Below are positions 52,357 through 60,887 of a DNA stretch of 64,000 nucleotides, one piece after another (positions within the stretch are counted from its first letter, which is position 1; every line of letters begins with the position of its first letter). Origin of the DNA: Pseudomonas mucoides. GTDB lineage: Bacteria > Pseudomonadota > Gammaproteobacteria > Pseudomonadales > Pseudomonadaceae. The notes under the pieces were generated by a model. The model was not told where the DNA came from. It saw nothing but the letters and a program-made list of their open reading frames with translations, and searched no databases. The stretch spans positions 62,001 to 126,000 of the forward strand of contig NZ_JACOPW010000009.1 in the NCBI RefSeq assembly GCF_015461845.1, in the 5' to 3' direction. A program made the translations under genes and the position numbers.

Positions 52357-53622
52357 ATGAAGCGTCGTAGCTTGATCAAGGCTTTCACACTCTCGGCAAG
52401 CATTGCCGCGATGGGCATGACCTGGACCGTCCAGGCCGCCGAGACCATCAAGGTCGGGATTCTGCATTCGTTGTCCGGCACCATGGCGATCTCCGAAACG
52501 TCGCTCAAAGACATGGCCTTGATGACCATCGACGAGATCAACGCCAAGGGCGGCGTGAACGGCAAGATGCTGGAACCGGTGGTGGTGGACCCTGCGTCGA
52601 ACTGGCCGCTGTTCGCCGAAAAGGGCCGGCAGTTGCTGACTCAGGACAAGGTGGCCGTGGTGTTCGGCTGCTGGACGTCGGTGTCGCGTAAATCGGTGTT
52701 GCCGGTGTTCGAAGAGCTCAACGGCTTGCTGTTCTACCCGGTGCAGTACGAAGGCGAAGAGATGTCGCCGAACGTGTTCTACACCGGCGCCGCGCCAAAC
52801 CAGCAGGCGATTCCCGCCGTTGAATACCTGATGAGCGAAGAAGGTGGCAGCGCCAAGCGTTACTTCCTGCTCGGCACCGACTACGTCTACCCGCGCACCA
52901 CCAACAAAATCCTGCGCTCGTTCCTGCACTCCAAAGGCGTGGCGGACAAGGACATCGAAGAGGTCTACACCCCGTTCGGCCACGCCGATTACCAGACCAT
53001 CGTCGCCAACATCAAAAAATTCTCCGCCGGCGGCAAGACAGCCGTCATCTCGACCGTCAACGGCGACTCCAACGTGCCGTTCTATAAAGAGCTGGCCAAC
53101 CAGGGTTTGAAAGCCACCGACGTTCCGGTCGTGGCGTTCTCCGTCGGCGAAGAAGAACTGCGCGGCATCGACACCAAACCGCTGGTGGGCAACCTTGCGG
53201 CGTGGAACTACTTCGAATCGGTCGAGAACCCGCAGAACGCGAAATTCGTCGCGGACTGGAAAGCCTACGCCAAGAAACACAACCTGCCGGGCGCCGACAA
53301 AGCGGTGACCAACGACCCGATGGAAGCCACCTACGTCGGCATTCACATGTGGGCGCAAGCGGCGGAAAAAGCCAAGTCCACCGACGTCGACAAAGTCCGC
53401 GAAGCCCTCGCCGGCCAGACCTTTGCCGCGCCGTCCGGCTACACCCTGACCATGGACAAGACCAATCACCACCTGCACAAACCGGTGATGATCGGCGAGA
53501 TCCAGGCCGATGGTCAGTTCAACGTGGTGTGGCAGACCGAAGGCCCGATCCGCGCCCAGCCGTGGAGCCCGTTTATCGATGGCAACGACAAGAAGCCGGA
53601 TTATGCGATGAAGAGCAACTAA
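52357..53622 (+). CDS. urtA: Urea ABC transporter substrate-binding protein
   Basis: Periplasmic receptor that delivers urea to UrtBC. 421 residues. The N-terminus KRRSLIKAF followed by a hydrophobic segment and AQAAE-type cleavage site looks like a twin-arginine signal (RRSLIK). Mature part starts with IKVGILHSLSGTMAISE, the type I binding-protein fold of the amide/urea family, with VFGCWTSVSRKSVLPVFE. GGAGAT ribosome-binding site. Behind a sigma-54 promoter; a perfect stem-loop follows the stop. Confidence 0.95.
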   Translation: MKRRSLIKAFTLSASIAAMGMTWTVQAAETIKVGILHSLSGTMAISETSLKDMALMTIDEINAKGGVNGKMLEPVVVDPASNWPLFAEKGRQLLTQDKVAVVFGCWTSVSRKSVLPVFEELNGLLFYPVQYEGEEMSPNVFYTGAAPNQQAIPAVEYLMSEEGGSAKRYFLLGTDYVYPRTTNKILRSFLHSKGVADKDIEEVYTPFGHADYQTIVANIKKFSAGGKTAVISTVNGDSNVPFYKELANQGLKATDVPVVAFSVGEEELRGIDTKPLVGNLAAWNYFESVENPQNAKFVADWKAYAKKHNLPGADKAVTNDPMEATYVGIHMWAQAAEKAKSTDVDKVREALAGQTFAAPSGYTLTMDKTNHHLHKPVMIGEIQADGQFNVVWQTEGPIRAQPWSPFIDGNDKKPDYAMKSN

Positions 53623-53630
53623 GCCACTGG

Positions 53631-53665
53631 ATGTCGGGCCTGGGCATGGAGCCCAGGCCCGACAT
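53631..53665 (+). promoter_or_regulatory. Perfect 15-bp stem-loop between urtA and urtB
   Basis: ATGTCGGGCCTGGGC (53631-53645) and GCCCAGGCCCGACAT (53651-53665) are exact inverse complements with a five-base loop. There is no T tract. It starts 8 bases after the urtA stop. Such intercistronic stems often protect or partly terminate the upstream message so that the binding protein is made in excess. Confidence 0.75.
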
Positions 53666-53671
53666 AAATCC

Positions 53672-53759
53672 CTGTGGGAGCTGGCTTGCCTGCGATGGCA
53701 TCACCTCGGAGCATCAGACACACCGAGTCGTCTGCATCGCAGGCACGCCAGCTCCCACA
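53672..53759. repeat. Inverted REP pair between urtA and urtB
   Basis: CTGTGGGAGCTGGCTTGCCT starts at 53672 and its inverse ends at 53759 (CAGGCACGCCAGCTCCCACA, one substitution). It sits inside the urea operon right after the 15-bp stem. Confidence 0.85.
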
Positions 53760-53783
53760 ATGTCCGTGTCAAGGCGACTACCT

Positions 53784-55286
53784 ATGCCCTCCGCCCTTTA
53801 TCGTCTGATTCTCGCCATTGCGCTTTTGCTGCCGGCAACCTCCTTTGCCAGCGACACCGAAGACTTCGTCGCCGCCACCCCCGTGCAGCAAGCCAAACTG
53901 CTGGAAGCCTGGGCCGCGCAGCCCGACCCGGCCCGTGTCGAACTGATCAACGCCCTGCAACAAGGCGAACTGACCGTCGACGGCCAACCGAAAACCTTGC
54001 GCCTGAACAATCGCCTGCGGGGTCTGATCGACACCGCACTGGCCAGCCATCAACTGCTCGCCGCCGACCCGAAAACCCGTCTGGCCGCCGCGCAGCAGCT
54101 GCAGAAAAGCGCCAAACCCGCGCAGCTGACATTCCTCGACCAGCAACTGGCCGGCGAAAAAGACGAAAGCGTCCACGCCGCCCTCAGCCTCACCCTGGCC
54201 AATCTGCAACTGGTCGACACCGACCCCGCCGTGCGCCTCGCTGCGGTGCGTTTGCTCGGTGAAACCGGCGACCCGCTCGCCCGTACCCGCCTCGAAACCT
54301 TGCTCGAACCGGGCGTCGAAGCCGACGTCGCCGTGCGCACCGCCGCCGAAACCAGCCTCGCCCAAGTCAAACGCAAACTGCTGATCGGCGAGTTGCTCGG
54401 CCAGGCCTTCAGCGGCATGTCGCTCGGTTCGATCCTGCTGCTCGCCGCCCTCGGTCTGGCGATCACGTTCGGCCTGCTCGGCGTGATCAACATGGCCCAC
54501 GGCGAGATGCTGATGCTCGGCGCGTACTCGACGTATGTGGTGCAGATGATGTTCCAGCGCTACGCCCCGCAAGCCATCGAGTTCTACCCGCTGATCGCGT
54601 TGCCGGTCGCATTCTTCGTCACCGCCGCCATCGGCATGGCGCTGGAGCGCACGGTGATTCGTCACCTCTATGGCCGCCCATTGGAAACCTTGCTCGCCAC
54701 CTGGGGCATCAGCCTGATGCTGATTCAGCTGGTGCGCCTGGTGTTCGGCGCGCAGAACGTTGAAGTGGCCAACCCGGCGTGGTTGTCGGGCGGGATTCAA
54801 GTGCTGCCCAACCTCGTGCTGCCGTACAACCGCATCGTGATCATCGCGTTTGCGCTGTTTGTGGTGGTGCTGACCTGGCTGCTGCTGAACAAGACGCGCC
54901 TGGGTTTGAATGTGCGCGCCGTCACCCAGAATCGCAACATGGCCGCCTGCTGTGGCGTGCCGACCGGGCGCGTGGACATGCTCGCCTTCGGTCTCGGCTC
55001 GGGCATCGCCGGCCTCGGTGGCGTAGCGCTGAGCCAGATCGGCAACGTCGGTCCGGACCTCGGCCAAAGCTACATCATCGACTCGTTCCTGGTGGTGGTG
55101 CTCGGCGGTGTCGGCCAATTGGCCGGTAGCGTGCTCGCCGCGTTCGGCCTCGGCATCGCCAACAAAATTCTCGAACCGCAGATCGGCGCCGTGCTCGGCA
55201 AGATCCTGATCCTCGCGCTGATCATTCTGTTCATCCAGAAGCGTCCGCAAGGCCTCTTCGCACTGAAAGGACGGGTGATCGACTGA
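53784..55286 (+). CDS. urtB: Urea ABC transporter permease UrtB
   Basis: 500 residues from the ATG at 53784, giving a clean signal peptide (LYRLILAIALLLPATSFA); the frame stays open back over the urtA end, which is only a shadow, and an ATG at 53760 lies in the REP. Residues about 25-195 form a helical periplasmic domain of the kind that many UrtB proteins carry. The remaining LivH-like permease (eight helices) has GLLGVINMAHGEMLMLGAY and the GGVGQLAGSVLAA segment. Stop overlaps the urtC start (TGATG). Confidence 0.92.
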   Translation: MPSALYRLILAIALLLPATSFASDTEDFVAATPVQQAKLLEAWAAQPDPARVELINALQQGELTVDGQPKTLRLNNRLRGLIDTALASHQLLAADPKTRLAAAQQLQKSAKPAQLTFLDQQLAGEKDESVHAALSLTLANLQLVDTDPAVRLAAVRLLGETGDPLARTRLETLLEPGVEADVAVRTAAETSLAQVKRKLLIGELLGQAFSGMSLGSILLLAALGLAITFGLLGVINMAHGEMLMLGAYSTYVVQMMFQRYAPQAIEFYPLIALPVAFFVTAAIGMALERTVIRHLYGRPLETLLATWGISLMLIQLVRLVFGAQNVEVANPAWLSGGIQVLPNLVLPYNRIVIIAFALFVVVLTWLLLNKTRLGLNVRAVTQNRNMAACCGVPTGRVDMLAFGLGSGIAGLGGVALSQIGNVGPDLGQSYIIDSFLVVVLGGVGQLAGSVLAAFGLGIANKILEPQIGAVLGKILILALIILFIQKRPQGLFALKGRVID

Positions 55287-56365
55287 TGAACCAGCCCCTG
55301 CTCGTTACCGCTACACAAAAAGCCGGCCCCACAGTCACGATCGCGGTCGGCGCGGTGATTCTCGCGCTGCTGCTGGCGTTGCCGCTGCTGTCGCTGTTGT
55401 CGCCGATCAGTGTGTTTCACGTCTCGGCCTACACCCTGACGCTGGTGGGCAAGATTCTTTGCTACGCCATCGTCGCGCTGGCGCTGGACCTGGTCTGGGG
55501 ATACGCCGGCCTGCTGTCCCTCGGCCACGGCCTGTTCTTCGCCCTCGGCGGTTACGCGATGGGCATGTACTTGATGCGCCAGGCCTCGGGCGATGGCTTG
55601 CCGGCGTTCATGACCTTCCTGTCGTGGACCGAATTGCCGTGGTACTGGACCGGCACCAGCAGCTTCCTCTGGGCCATGTGCCTGGTGGTATTGGCGCCGG
55701 GATTGCTGGCGCTGGTGTTCGGCTTCTTCGCCTTCCGCTCGCGGATCAAGGGCGTGTATTTCTCGATCATGACCCAGGCCCTGACCTTCGCTGGAATGCT
55801 GCTGTTCTTCCGCAACGAGACCGGGTTTGGCGGCAACAACGGCTTCACCAATTTCCGCACCATTCTCGGTTTCGGCATCACCGAACCCGGCACCCGTGCC
55901 GTGCTGTTTTTCGCCACGGTGGTGTTGCTGGTGGCCAGCCTGTTCATCGGCTGGCGCCTGGCGCAGAGCAAGTTCGGCCGGGTGCTGACCGCACTGCGCG
56001 ATGCGGAAAACCGCCTGATGTTCTGCGGTTACGACCCACGCGGTTTCAAGCTGTTTGTCTGGGTGTTGAGTGCGGTGTTGTGCGGTCTGGCCGGGGCGTT
56101 GTACGTGCCGCAGGTCGGGATCATCAACCCGAGTGAAATGTCGCCAACCAACTCGATTGAAGCGGCGGTCTGGGTGGCCCTTGGTGGTCGCGGCACGCTG
56201 ATCGGTCCACTGCTGGGCGCCGGCGTGGTCAACGGCATGAAGAGCTGGTTCACCGTGGCGTTTCCGGAGTACTGGCTGTTTTTCCTCGGTGCCCTGTTCA
56301 TCGTCGTGACCTTGTACCTGCCGAAGGGCGTGATCGGTCTGCTGAAGAAAAGGGGCGAACAATGA
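55286..56365 (+). CDS. urtC: Urea ABC transporter permease UrtC
   Basis: 359-residue LivM-like inner-membrane permease with about nine to ten helices. DLVWGYAGLLSLGHGLFFALGG and, near the end, ALGGRGTLIGPLLGAGVVNG are family signatures. Overlaps urtB by 1 base and urtD by 4 bases, so the three subunits are translationally coupled. Confidence 0.94.
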   Translation: MNQPLLVTATQKAGPTVTIAVGAVILALLLALPLLSLLSPISVFHVSAYTLTLVGKILCYAIVALALDLVWGYAGLLSLGHGLFFALGGYAMGMYLMRQASGDGLPAFMTFLSWTELPWYWTGTSSFLWAMCLVVLAPGLLALVFGFFAFRSRIKGVYFSIMTQALTFAGMLLFFRNETGFGGNNGFTNFRTILGFGITEPGTRAVLFFATVVLLVASLFIGWRLAQSKFGRVLTALRDAENRLMFCGYDPRGFKLFVWVLSAVLCGLAGALYVPQVGIINPSEMSPTNSIEAAVWVALGGRGTLIGPLLGAGVVNGMKSWFTVAFPEYWLFFLGALFIVVTLYLPKGVIGLLKKRGEQ

Positions 56366-57231
56366 GAATCACACCCACGGCGGAATTCATGCTCGAACCA
56401 GCCTTTTTTCCCGTAGAGCCAAACAAGGACGCCGGCACCAGCCGCGACGCCATCAGTCACGGCCAACGCGTCGGCCCCGGCCTCGACACCCGCCACGGCA
56501 CGATCCTGACCCTGGAAGACATCAGCGTCAGCTTCGACGGCTTCAAGGCGCTGAACAACCTGAACCTGTACATCGGCGTCGGCGAGTTGCGCTGCATCAT
56601 CGGCCCCAATGGCGCGGGCAAGACCACGCTGATGGACGTGATCACCGGCAAGACCCGGCCGAGTCACGGCAAGGCCTGGTTCGGTGAAACCCTGGACCTG
56701 ACGCAGATGAGCGAAGTGCAGATCGCCCAGGCCGGTATCGGTCGCAAGTTTCAGAAGCCGACGGTGTTCGAAGCGTTGAGCGTGTTCGAGAACCTGGAGC
56801 TGGCGCAGAAAACCGACAAATCAGTGTGGGCCAGCCTGCGTGCGCGCCTTACTGGTGAGCAGAAAGATCGCATCACTGACGTGCTGGAAACCATTCGCCT
56901 GACCACGTCGGTCAATCGGCCGGCGGGGTTGTTGTCCCACGGTCAGAAGCAGTTTCTGGAGATCGGCATGCTGCTGATGCAAGACCCGCAACTGCTGCTG
57001 CTCGACGAGCCGGTGGCGGGCATGACTGACGCTGAAACCGAATTTACCGCGGAACTGTTCAAGACCCTGGCGGGCAAGCATTCGTTGATGGTGGTGGAAC
57101 ACGACATGGGGTTTGTGGGTTCGATTGCCGACCACGTCACCGTGTTGCACCAGGGCAGCGTGCTGGCGGAAGGGTCGCTGGAGCAGGTGCAGGAGAATGA
57201 GCGAGTGATCGAGGTGTATCTCGGTCGCTGA
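56362..57231 (+). CDS. urtD: Urea ABC transporter ATP-binding protein UrtD
   Basis: 289 residues, LivG-type ATPase. The first 45 residues are a variable extension; the domain starts at ILTLEDISVSFDGFKAL. Walker A is GPNGAGKTT, the signature LSHGQKQFLEIG, Walker B LLLLDEPVAGMTD. Start overlaps the urtC stop (ATGA). The REP pair after the stop separates it from urtE. Confidence 0.94.
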   Translation: MRITPTAEFMLEPAFFPVEPNKDAGTSRDAISHGQRVGPGLDTRHGTILTLEDISVSFDGFKALNNLNLYIGVGELRCIIGPNGAGKTTLMDVITGKTRPSHGKAWFGETLDLTQMSEVQIAQAGIGRKFQKPTVFEALSVFENLELAQKTDKSVWASLRARLTGEQKDRITDVLETIRLTTSVNRPAGLLSHGQKQFLEIGMLLMQDPQLLLLDEPVAGMTDAETEFTAELFKTLAGKHSLMVVEHDMGFVGSIADHVTVLHQGSVLAEGSLEQVQENERVIEVYLGR

Positions 57232-57248
57232 ACCTGCACACGCAAAAC

Positions 57249-57341
57249 CTGTGGGAGCTGGCTTGCCTGCGATGAGGCCAGCATATCCAACAATGACGTT
57301 GACTGTCCCACCCCCATCGCAGGCAAGCCAGCTCCCACAGG
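57249..57341. repeat. Inverted REP pair between urtD and urtE
   Basis: CTGTGGGAGCTGGCTTGCCT at 57249 and its exact inverse AGGCAAGCCAGCTCCCACAG ending at 57340. Second REP pair of the same subtype inside the urea operon. Confidence 0.87.
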
Positions 57342-57370
57342 GTTCTGTGTGAAACAGAAGGAATTCAGCA

Positions 57371-58069
57371 ATGCTGCAAGTCGACAAGCTGCACCAGTAT
57401 TACGGCGGTAGCCACATCCTGCGCGGCCTGACGTTTGACGTGAAAGTCGGCGAAGTCACCTGCCTGCTCGGACGCAACGGCGTCGGCAAAACCACCCTGC
57501 TCAAATGCCTGATGGGGTTGCTCCCGGCCAAGGAAGGTGCGGTGAACTGGGAAGGCAACCCGATCACAACCTTCAAGCCACATCAACGCGTGCATGCCGG
57601 GATCGCCTACGTGCCGCAGGGCCGCGAGATTTTCGGTCGGCTGACCGTCGAAGAAAACCTGCTGATGGGCCTGTCACGCTTCCCTGGCAGCGAAGCCAAG
57701 GAAGTCCCGGCGTTCATCTACGAGCTGTTCCCGGTGCTGCTGCAAATGAAGCAACGGCGCGGCGGTGACTTGTCCGGCGGTCAACAACAGCAATTGGCGA
57801 TCGGCCGGGCGCTGGCCAGCCGTCCTCGCCTGTTGATCCTCGATGAGCCCACCGAAGGCATCCAGCCATCGGTGATCAAGGAAATCGGGGCGGTGATCAA
57901 GAAGCTCGCGGCTCGGGGCGACATGGCGATTTTGCTGGTGGAACAGTTCTACGATTTCGCCGCCGAACTGGCCGATCAATACCTGGTGATGTCCCGGGGC
58001 GAGATCGTGCAGCAGGGTCGCGGTGAACATATGGAAGCCGAAGGTGTGCGCGGTCTAGTCACGATTTAA
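57371..58069 (+). CDS. urtE: Urea ABC transporter ATP-binding protein UrtE
   Basis: 232-residue LivF-type ATPase. Walker A GRNGVGKTT, signature LSGGQQQQLAIG, Walker B LLILDEPTEGIQP. GAAGGA ribosome-binding site. With UrtBCD it energises urea uptake. ureD starts 43 bases later, linking transporter and urease genes. Confidence 0.94.
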   Translation: MLQVDKLHQYYGGSHILRGLTFDVKVGEVTCLLGRNGVGKTTLLKCLMGLLPAKEGAVNWEGNPITTFKPHQRVHAGIAYVPQGREIFGRLTVEENLLMGLSRFPGSEAKEVPAFIYELFPVLLQMKQRRGGDLSGGQQQQLAIGRALASRPRLLILDEPTEGIQPSVIKEIGAVIKKLAARGDMAILLVEQFYDFAAELADQYLVMSRGEIVQQGRGEHMEAEGVRGLVTI

Positions 58070-58112
58070 GGCTACGATCTAATCTGTAGCGTCCTAACGA
58101 TAATTAAAAAAT

Positions 58113-58952
58113 ATGAATGTACCTCTTCCTACTGTCCTGTTTACCCCGAGCTGGCACGCCGAGCTGGAGCTGGGCTATGCCCGTTTCGGCGACAGCACGC
58201 GCCCGGTCCAGCGCCGCCACAAAGGCCCGCTGCGGGTGCAAAAGCACCTGTATGCCGAAGGCCCCGAGGTCTGTCAGCACATCATCGTTCACCCGCCGGG
58301 CGGGATTGCCGGTGGTGATCGGCTGGACATTTCGGCCCGTGTCGGCGCGAAGGCCTGGGCGCAAATCACCAGCCCCGGCGCGGCCAAGTGGTACCGCGCG
58401 GCAGGCCCGGCCTATCAGCAACTGGATCTGAAAGTCGCGGCTGGCGGAACGCTGGAGTGGTTGCCGCAGGAGACGATTATCTTCAGCGATGCCCAAGCCG
58501 AATTGAGCACCTCGATTGAGCTGGAAGGTGACGCGCGGCTGTTCTACTGGGACGTTGTGGCGCTGGGTCGCCCGGCCAGTGGCGAGCGTTTTGACCTCGG
58601 GCATTTCCAGGCGCGGCTGGACATTCGCCGCGACGGCCAGTTGCTCTGGCACGAACGCCAGCGCATTGTCGGGAATGACGGGTTGCTGGATTCGCCGATT
58701 GGTCTTGATGGTCAACCGGTGTTTGCGACGTTGCTGGTCACCGGGGAGATCGACAGTGAACAGCTGGAAACCTGTCGATCGCTGCCCAATGACGTACGCG
58801 GGGATTTGACCCAGTTGCCGGGGCTGTTGGTGGCCCGGTGCCTGGCCAGTGAAGCGCTGTTGGCGCGCGGCTGGTTGATTGAATTGTGGCGATTGCTCAG
58901 GCCTGCGCTGCTTGGCCGGGAAGCGGTCCCACCGAGAATATGGAGCACCTGA
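58113..58952 (+). CDS. ureD: Urease accessory protein UreD
   Basis: 279 residues. UreD, with UreF and UreG, forms the complex that helps carboxylate the active-site lysine and insert nickel. HIIVHPPGGIAGGDRLDI and TSPGAAKWYR are family motifs, and LEWLPQETIIF follows. ureF, ureG and ureE are not in this window. The 69 bases to ureA contain no hairpin of note. Confidence 0.93.
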   Translation: MNVPLPTVLFTPSWHAELELGYARFGDSTRPVQRRHKGPLRVQKHLYAEGPEVCQHIIVHPPGGIAGGDRLDISARVGAKAWAQITSPGAAKWYRAAGPAYQQLDLKVAAGGTLEWLPQETIIFSDAQAELSTSIELEGDARLFYWDVVALGRPASGERFDLGHFQARLDIRRDGQLLWHERQRIVGNDGLLDSPIGLDGQPVFATLLVTGEIDSEQLETCRSLPNDVRGDLTQLPGLLVARCLASEALLARGWLIELWRLLRPALLGREAVPPRIWST

Positions 58953-59021
58953 AACACGATCCCACAGGGGATTGGTGTTTACAGATCTGAAATTTTTTAT
59001 CTGCCCAGATGGATTCCAACG

Positions 59022-59324
59022 ATGGACCTGACACCACGCGAAAAAGACAAGCTGCTGATCTTCACCGCCGGCCTCGTGGCCGAGCGGCGTTTGGCGCGCG
59101 GCGTGAAACTCAATTACCCGGAAGCCATGGCCTACATCTCCGCCGCCCTGCTCGAAGGTGCGCGTGACGGCCAGACCGTGGCCGACTTGATGCACTTCGG
59201 CACCACGCTGCTGACCCGCGAACAAGTCATGGAAGGGATTCCAGAAATGATCCCGGAGATCCAGGTTGAAGCGACGTTCCCCGACGGCACCAAGCTGGTC
59301 ACCGTCCACCAACCCATCGCCTGA
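59022..59324 (+). CDS. ureA: Urease gamma subunit
   Basis: 100 residues, full length for the gamma subunit of the three-chain bacterial urease. MDLTPREKDKLLIF and LNYPEAMAYISAALLEGARDG are typical. It ends 9 bases before an acetyltransferase gene. Confidence 0.96.
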   Translation: MDLTPREKDKLLIFTAGLVAERRLARGVKLNYPEAMAYISAALLEGARDGQTVADLMHFGTTLLTREQVMEGIPEMIPEIQVEATFPDGTKLVTVHQPIA

Positions 59325-59333
59325 GGAGCCGCC

Positions 59334-59867
59334 ATGACTTACCACATCCGTGACGCGGTGCATGCCGACTTGCCGGCGATCCGCGACATCTACAACGACG
59401 CGGTGCTCAACACCACGGCGATCTGGAATGAACAGGCCGTTGATCTCGGCAATCGCCAGGCCTGGTTCAGCGCCCGGCAAGCCCAGGGTTATCCGATTCT
59501 GGTGATTGTCGACGGTGACAACAGCGTGCTGGGCTACGCTTCATTTGGTGACTGGCGGCCTTTCGATGGTTTCCGCCACACCGTCGAGCACTCGGTGTAC
59601 GTGCGCAGCGATCAGCGCGGTAACGGCCTCGGCCCGAAACTGATGACGGTGCTGATCGAACGCGCCAAAGGTTGCGACAAGCATGTGATGGTCGCTGCCA
59701 TCGAAAGCGGCAACGCCGCTTCCATTCGTCTGCATGACCGCGTCGGGTTCATCACCACCGGGCAAATGCCCCAAGTGGGCACCAAGTTCGGCCGCTGGCT
59801 GGACCTGACCTTCATGCAACTGACCCTCAATCCCGGCGCGCAGCCGCCTGTCGCCAGCAAGGAGTAA
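59334..59867 (+). CDS. GNAT acetyltransferase, methionine sulfoximine/phosphinothricin type
   Basis: 177 residues of the GNAT fold. The acetyl-CoA site reads VYVRSDQRGNGLGPKLM, with HSVYV before it. It matches the family acetylating L-methionine sulfoximine, methionine sulfone and phosphinothricin. The P. aeruginosa gene at the same place between ureA and ureB (PA4866) has been characterised as such. Inhibitors of glutamine synthetase are the substrates, so placement among nitrogen genes makes sense. Substrate is inferred from the family. Confidence 0.85.
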   Translation: MTYHIRDAVHADLPAIRDIYNDAVLNTTAIWNEQAVDLGNRQAWFSARQAQGYPILVIVDGDNSVLGYASFGDWRPFDGFRHTVEHSVYVRSDQRGNGLGPKLMTVLIERAKGCDKHVMVAAIESGNAASIRLHDRVGFITTGQMPQVGTKFGRWLDLTFMQLTLNPGAQPPVASKE

Positions 59868-59873
59868 CGCCCG

Positions 59874-60407
59874 ATGAACGCCGCCCAACTGCGACGCGTC
59901 AATGTTGAAAGCTTTGCGCACTACCGCCAGGGTTTGATTGATCTGCTGCTCGACGCCGTGGGTTATGGCGCCAGCGTCGGGTTCATGGCCAATCTGGACG
60001 CGACTCAGGCCCGCGCCTATTTCGATGAAGTCCAGGAGAACCTGAACAAGGGCAGCGTGCTGCTGTGGGTGGTGGTTCGCGACGAACAAGTGGAAGCCAG
60101 TGTGCAACTGACCCTGTGCCAGAAAGCCAATGGCCTGAACCGCGCCGAAGTGCAAAAACTGCTGGTGCGTGAACACGCGCGTCGTCGTGGTCTGGGCCAA
60201 CAGTTGATGAGCGCGCTGGAACAGGCCGCGCTCCAGCACAAGCGCGGCATGCTCTACCTCGACACCGAAGCCGGCTCCCCCGCCGAAGATTTCTATAAGG
60301 CATTGGGTTATACCCGGGCGGGCGAGATCCCCGACTACGCGTGCGACCCGAGCGGGCGCTACAAACCGACCGCGCTCTACTACAAGATTCTGCAAGGAGC
60401 CCATTGA
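59874..60407 (+). CDS. GNAT family N-acetyltransferase, substrate unknown
   Basis: 177 residues with the acetyl-CoA motif REHARRRGLGQQLMSAL and a YLDTEAGSPAEDFYKALGY strand-helix at the end. Different in sequence from the acetyltransferase just before it. It ends by sharing one base with the ureB start (TGATG), so it is translated with ureB. Substrate not predictable. Confidence 0.85.
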   Translation: MNAAQLRRVNVESFAHYRQGLIDLLLDAVGYGASVGFMANLDATQARAYFDEVQENLNKGSVLLWVVVRDEQVEASVQLTLCQKANGLNRAEVQKLLVREHARRRGLGQQLMSALEQAALQHKRGMLYLDTEAGSPAEDFYKALGYTRAGEIPDYACDPSGRYKPTALYYKILQGAH

Positions 60408-60715
60408 TGATTCCCGGTGAATACCAGATCCAGCCCGGCGACATCGAACTCAACGTTGGCCGCCGCACCGTCAGTCTGAAGGTAGCCAACAGCGGCGACC
60501 GGCCGATCCAGGTCGGCTCGCATTACCACTTTTTCGAAACCAACGACGCCTTGACCTTCGACCGCGCCGCCAGCCGCGGCATGCGCCTGAACATCCCGGC
60601 GGGCACCGCGGTGCGTTTTGAGCCGGGACAAAGTCGCGAGGTCGAGCTGGTCGATCTGGCCGGGCATCGCCGGGTGTTCGGGTTTGCCGGCAGGATCATG
60701 GGTGACCTCGACTGA
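60407..60715 (+). CDS. ureB: Urease beta subunit
   Basis: 102 residues from the ATG at 60407, with AAGGAG upstream and 1-base overlap with the preceding gene. An upstream in-frame start at 60341 lies inside that gene and is rejected. MIPGEYQIQPGDIELN and GSHYHFFETN are family signatures. Between it and ureC lies an inverted REP. Confidence 0.95.
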   Translation: MIPGEYQIQPGDIELNVGRRTVSLKVANSGDRPIQVGSHYHFFETNDALTFDRAASRGMRLNIPAGTAVRFEPGQSREVELVDLAGHRRVFGFAGRIMGDLD

Positions 60716-60736
60716 TTACTGCAGTGCGTCCAAAAA

Positions 60737-60838
60737 GATCGCAGCCTCGTTTCACTCGACAGCGGCTACAAGACCGCGTGCAACCACAAACGTGTGTGAG
60801 CACCTGTAGGAGCTGTCGAGCGCAGCGAGGCTGCGATA
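60737..60838. repeat. Inverted REP pair between ureB and ureC
   Basis: GATCGCAGCCTCG (60738-60750) with CGACAGC and CTACAAG after it is the inverse of CCTGTAGGAGCTGTCGAGCG...CGAGGCTGCGAT (60803-60836). A different REP subtype (TGTAGGAGC) from the ones between urt genes. Confidence 0.7.
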
Positions 60839-60887
60839 GCGAGCTATGCGAGCGGTCTCAAAAACAATCGAATCCCAAGGCAAGCCC

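Noticed and set aside
53202..53783. An N-terminal extension of urtB across the urtA end and a REP
   Set aside because: It reads the end of urtA out of frame and a REP palindrome; the ATG at 53784 gives a normal signal peptide.
5600..60838. A CRISPR array formed by the recurring GTGGGAGC palindromes
   Set aside because: Copies are scattered singly or as inverted pairs between genes, not regularly spaced; they are REP elements, and no cas genes are present.
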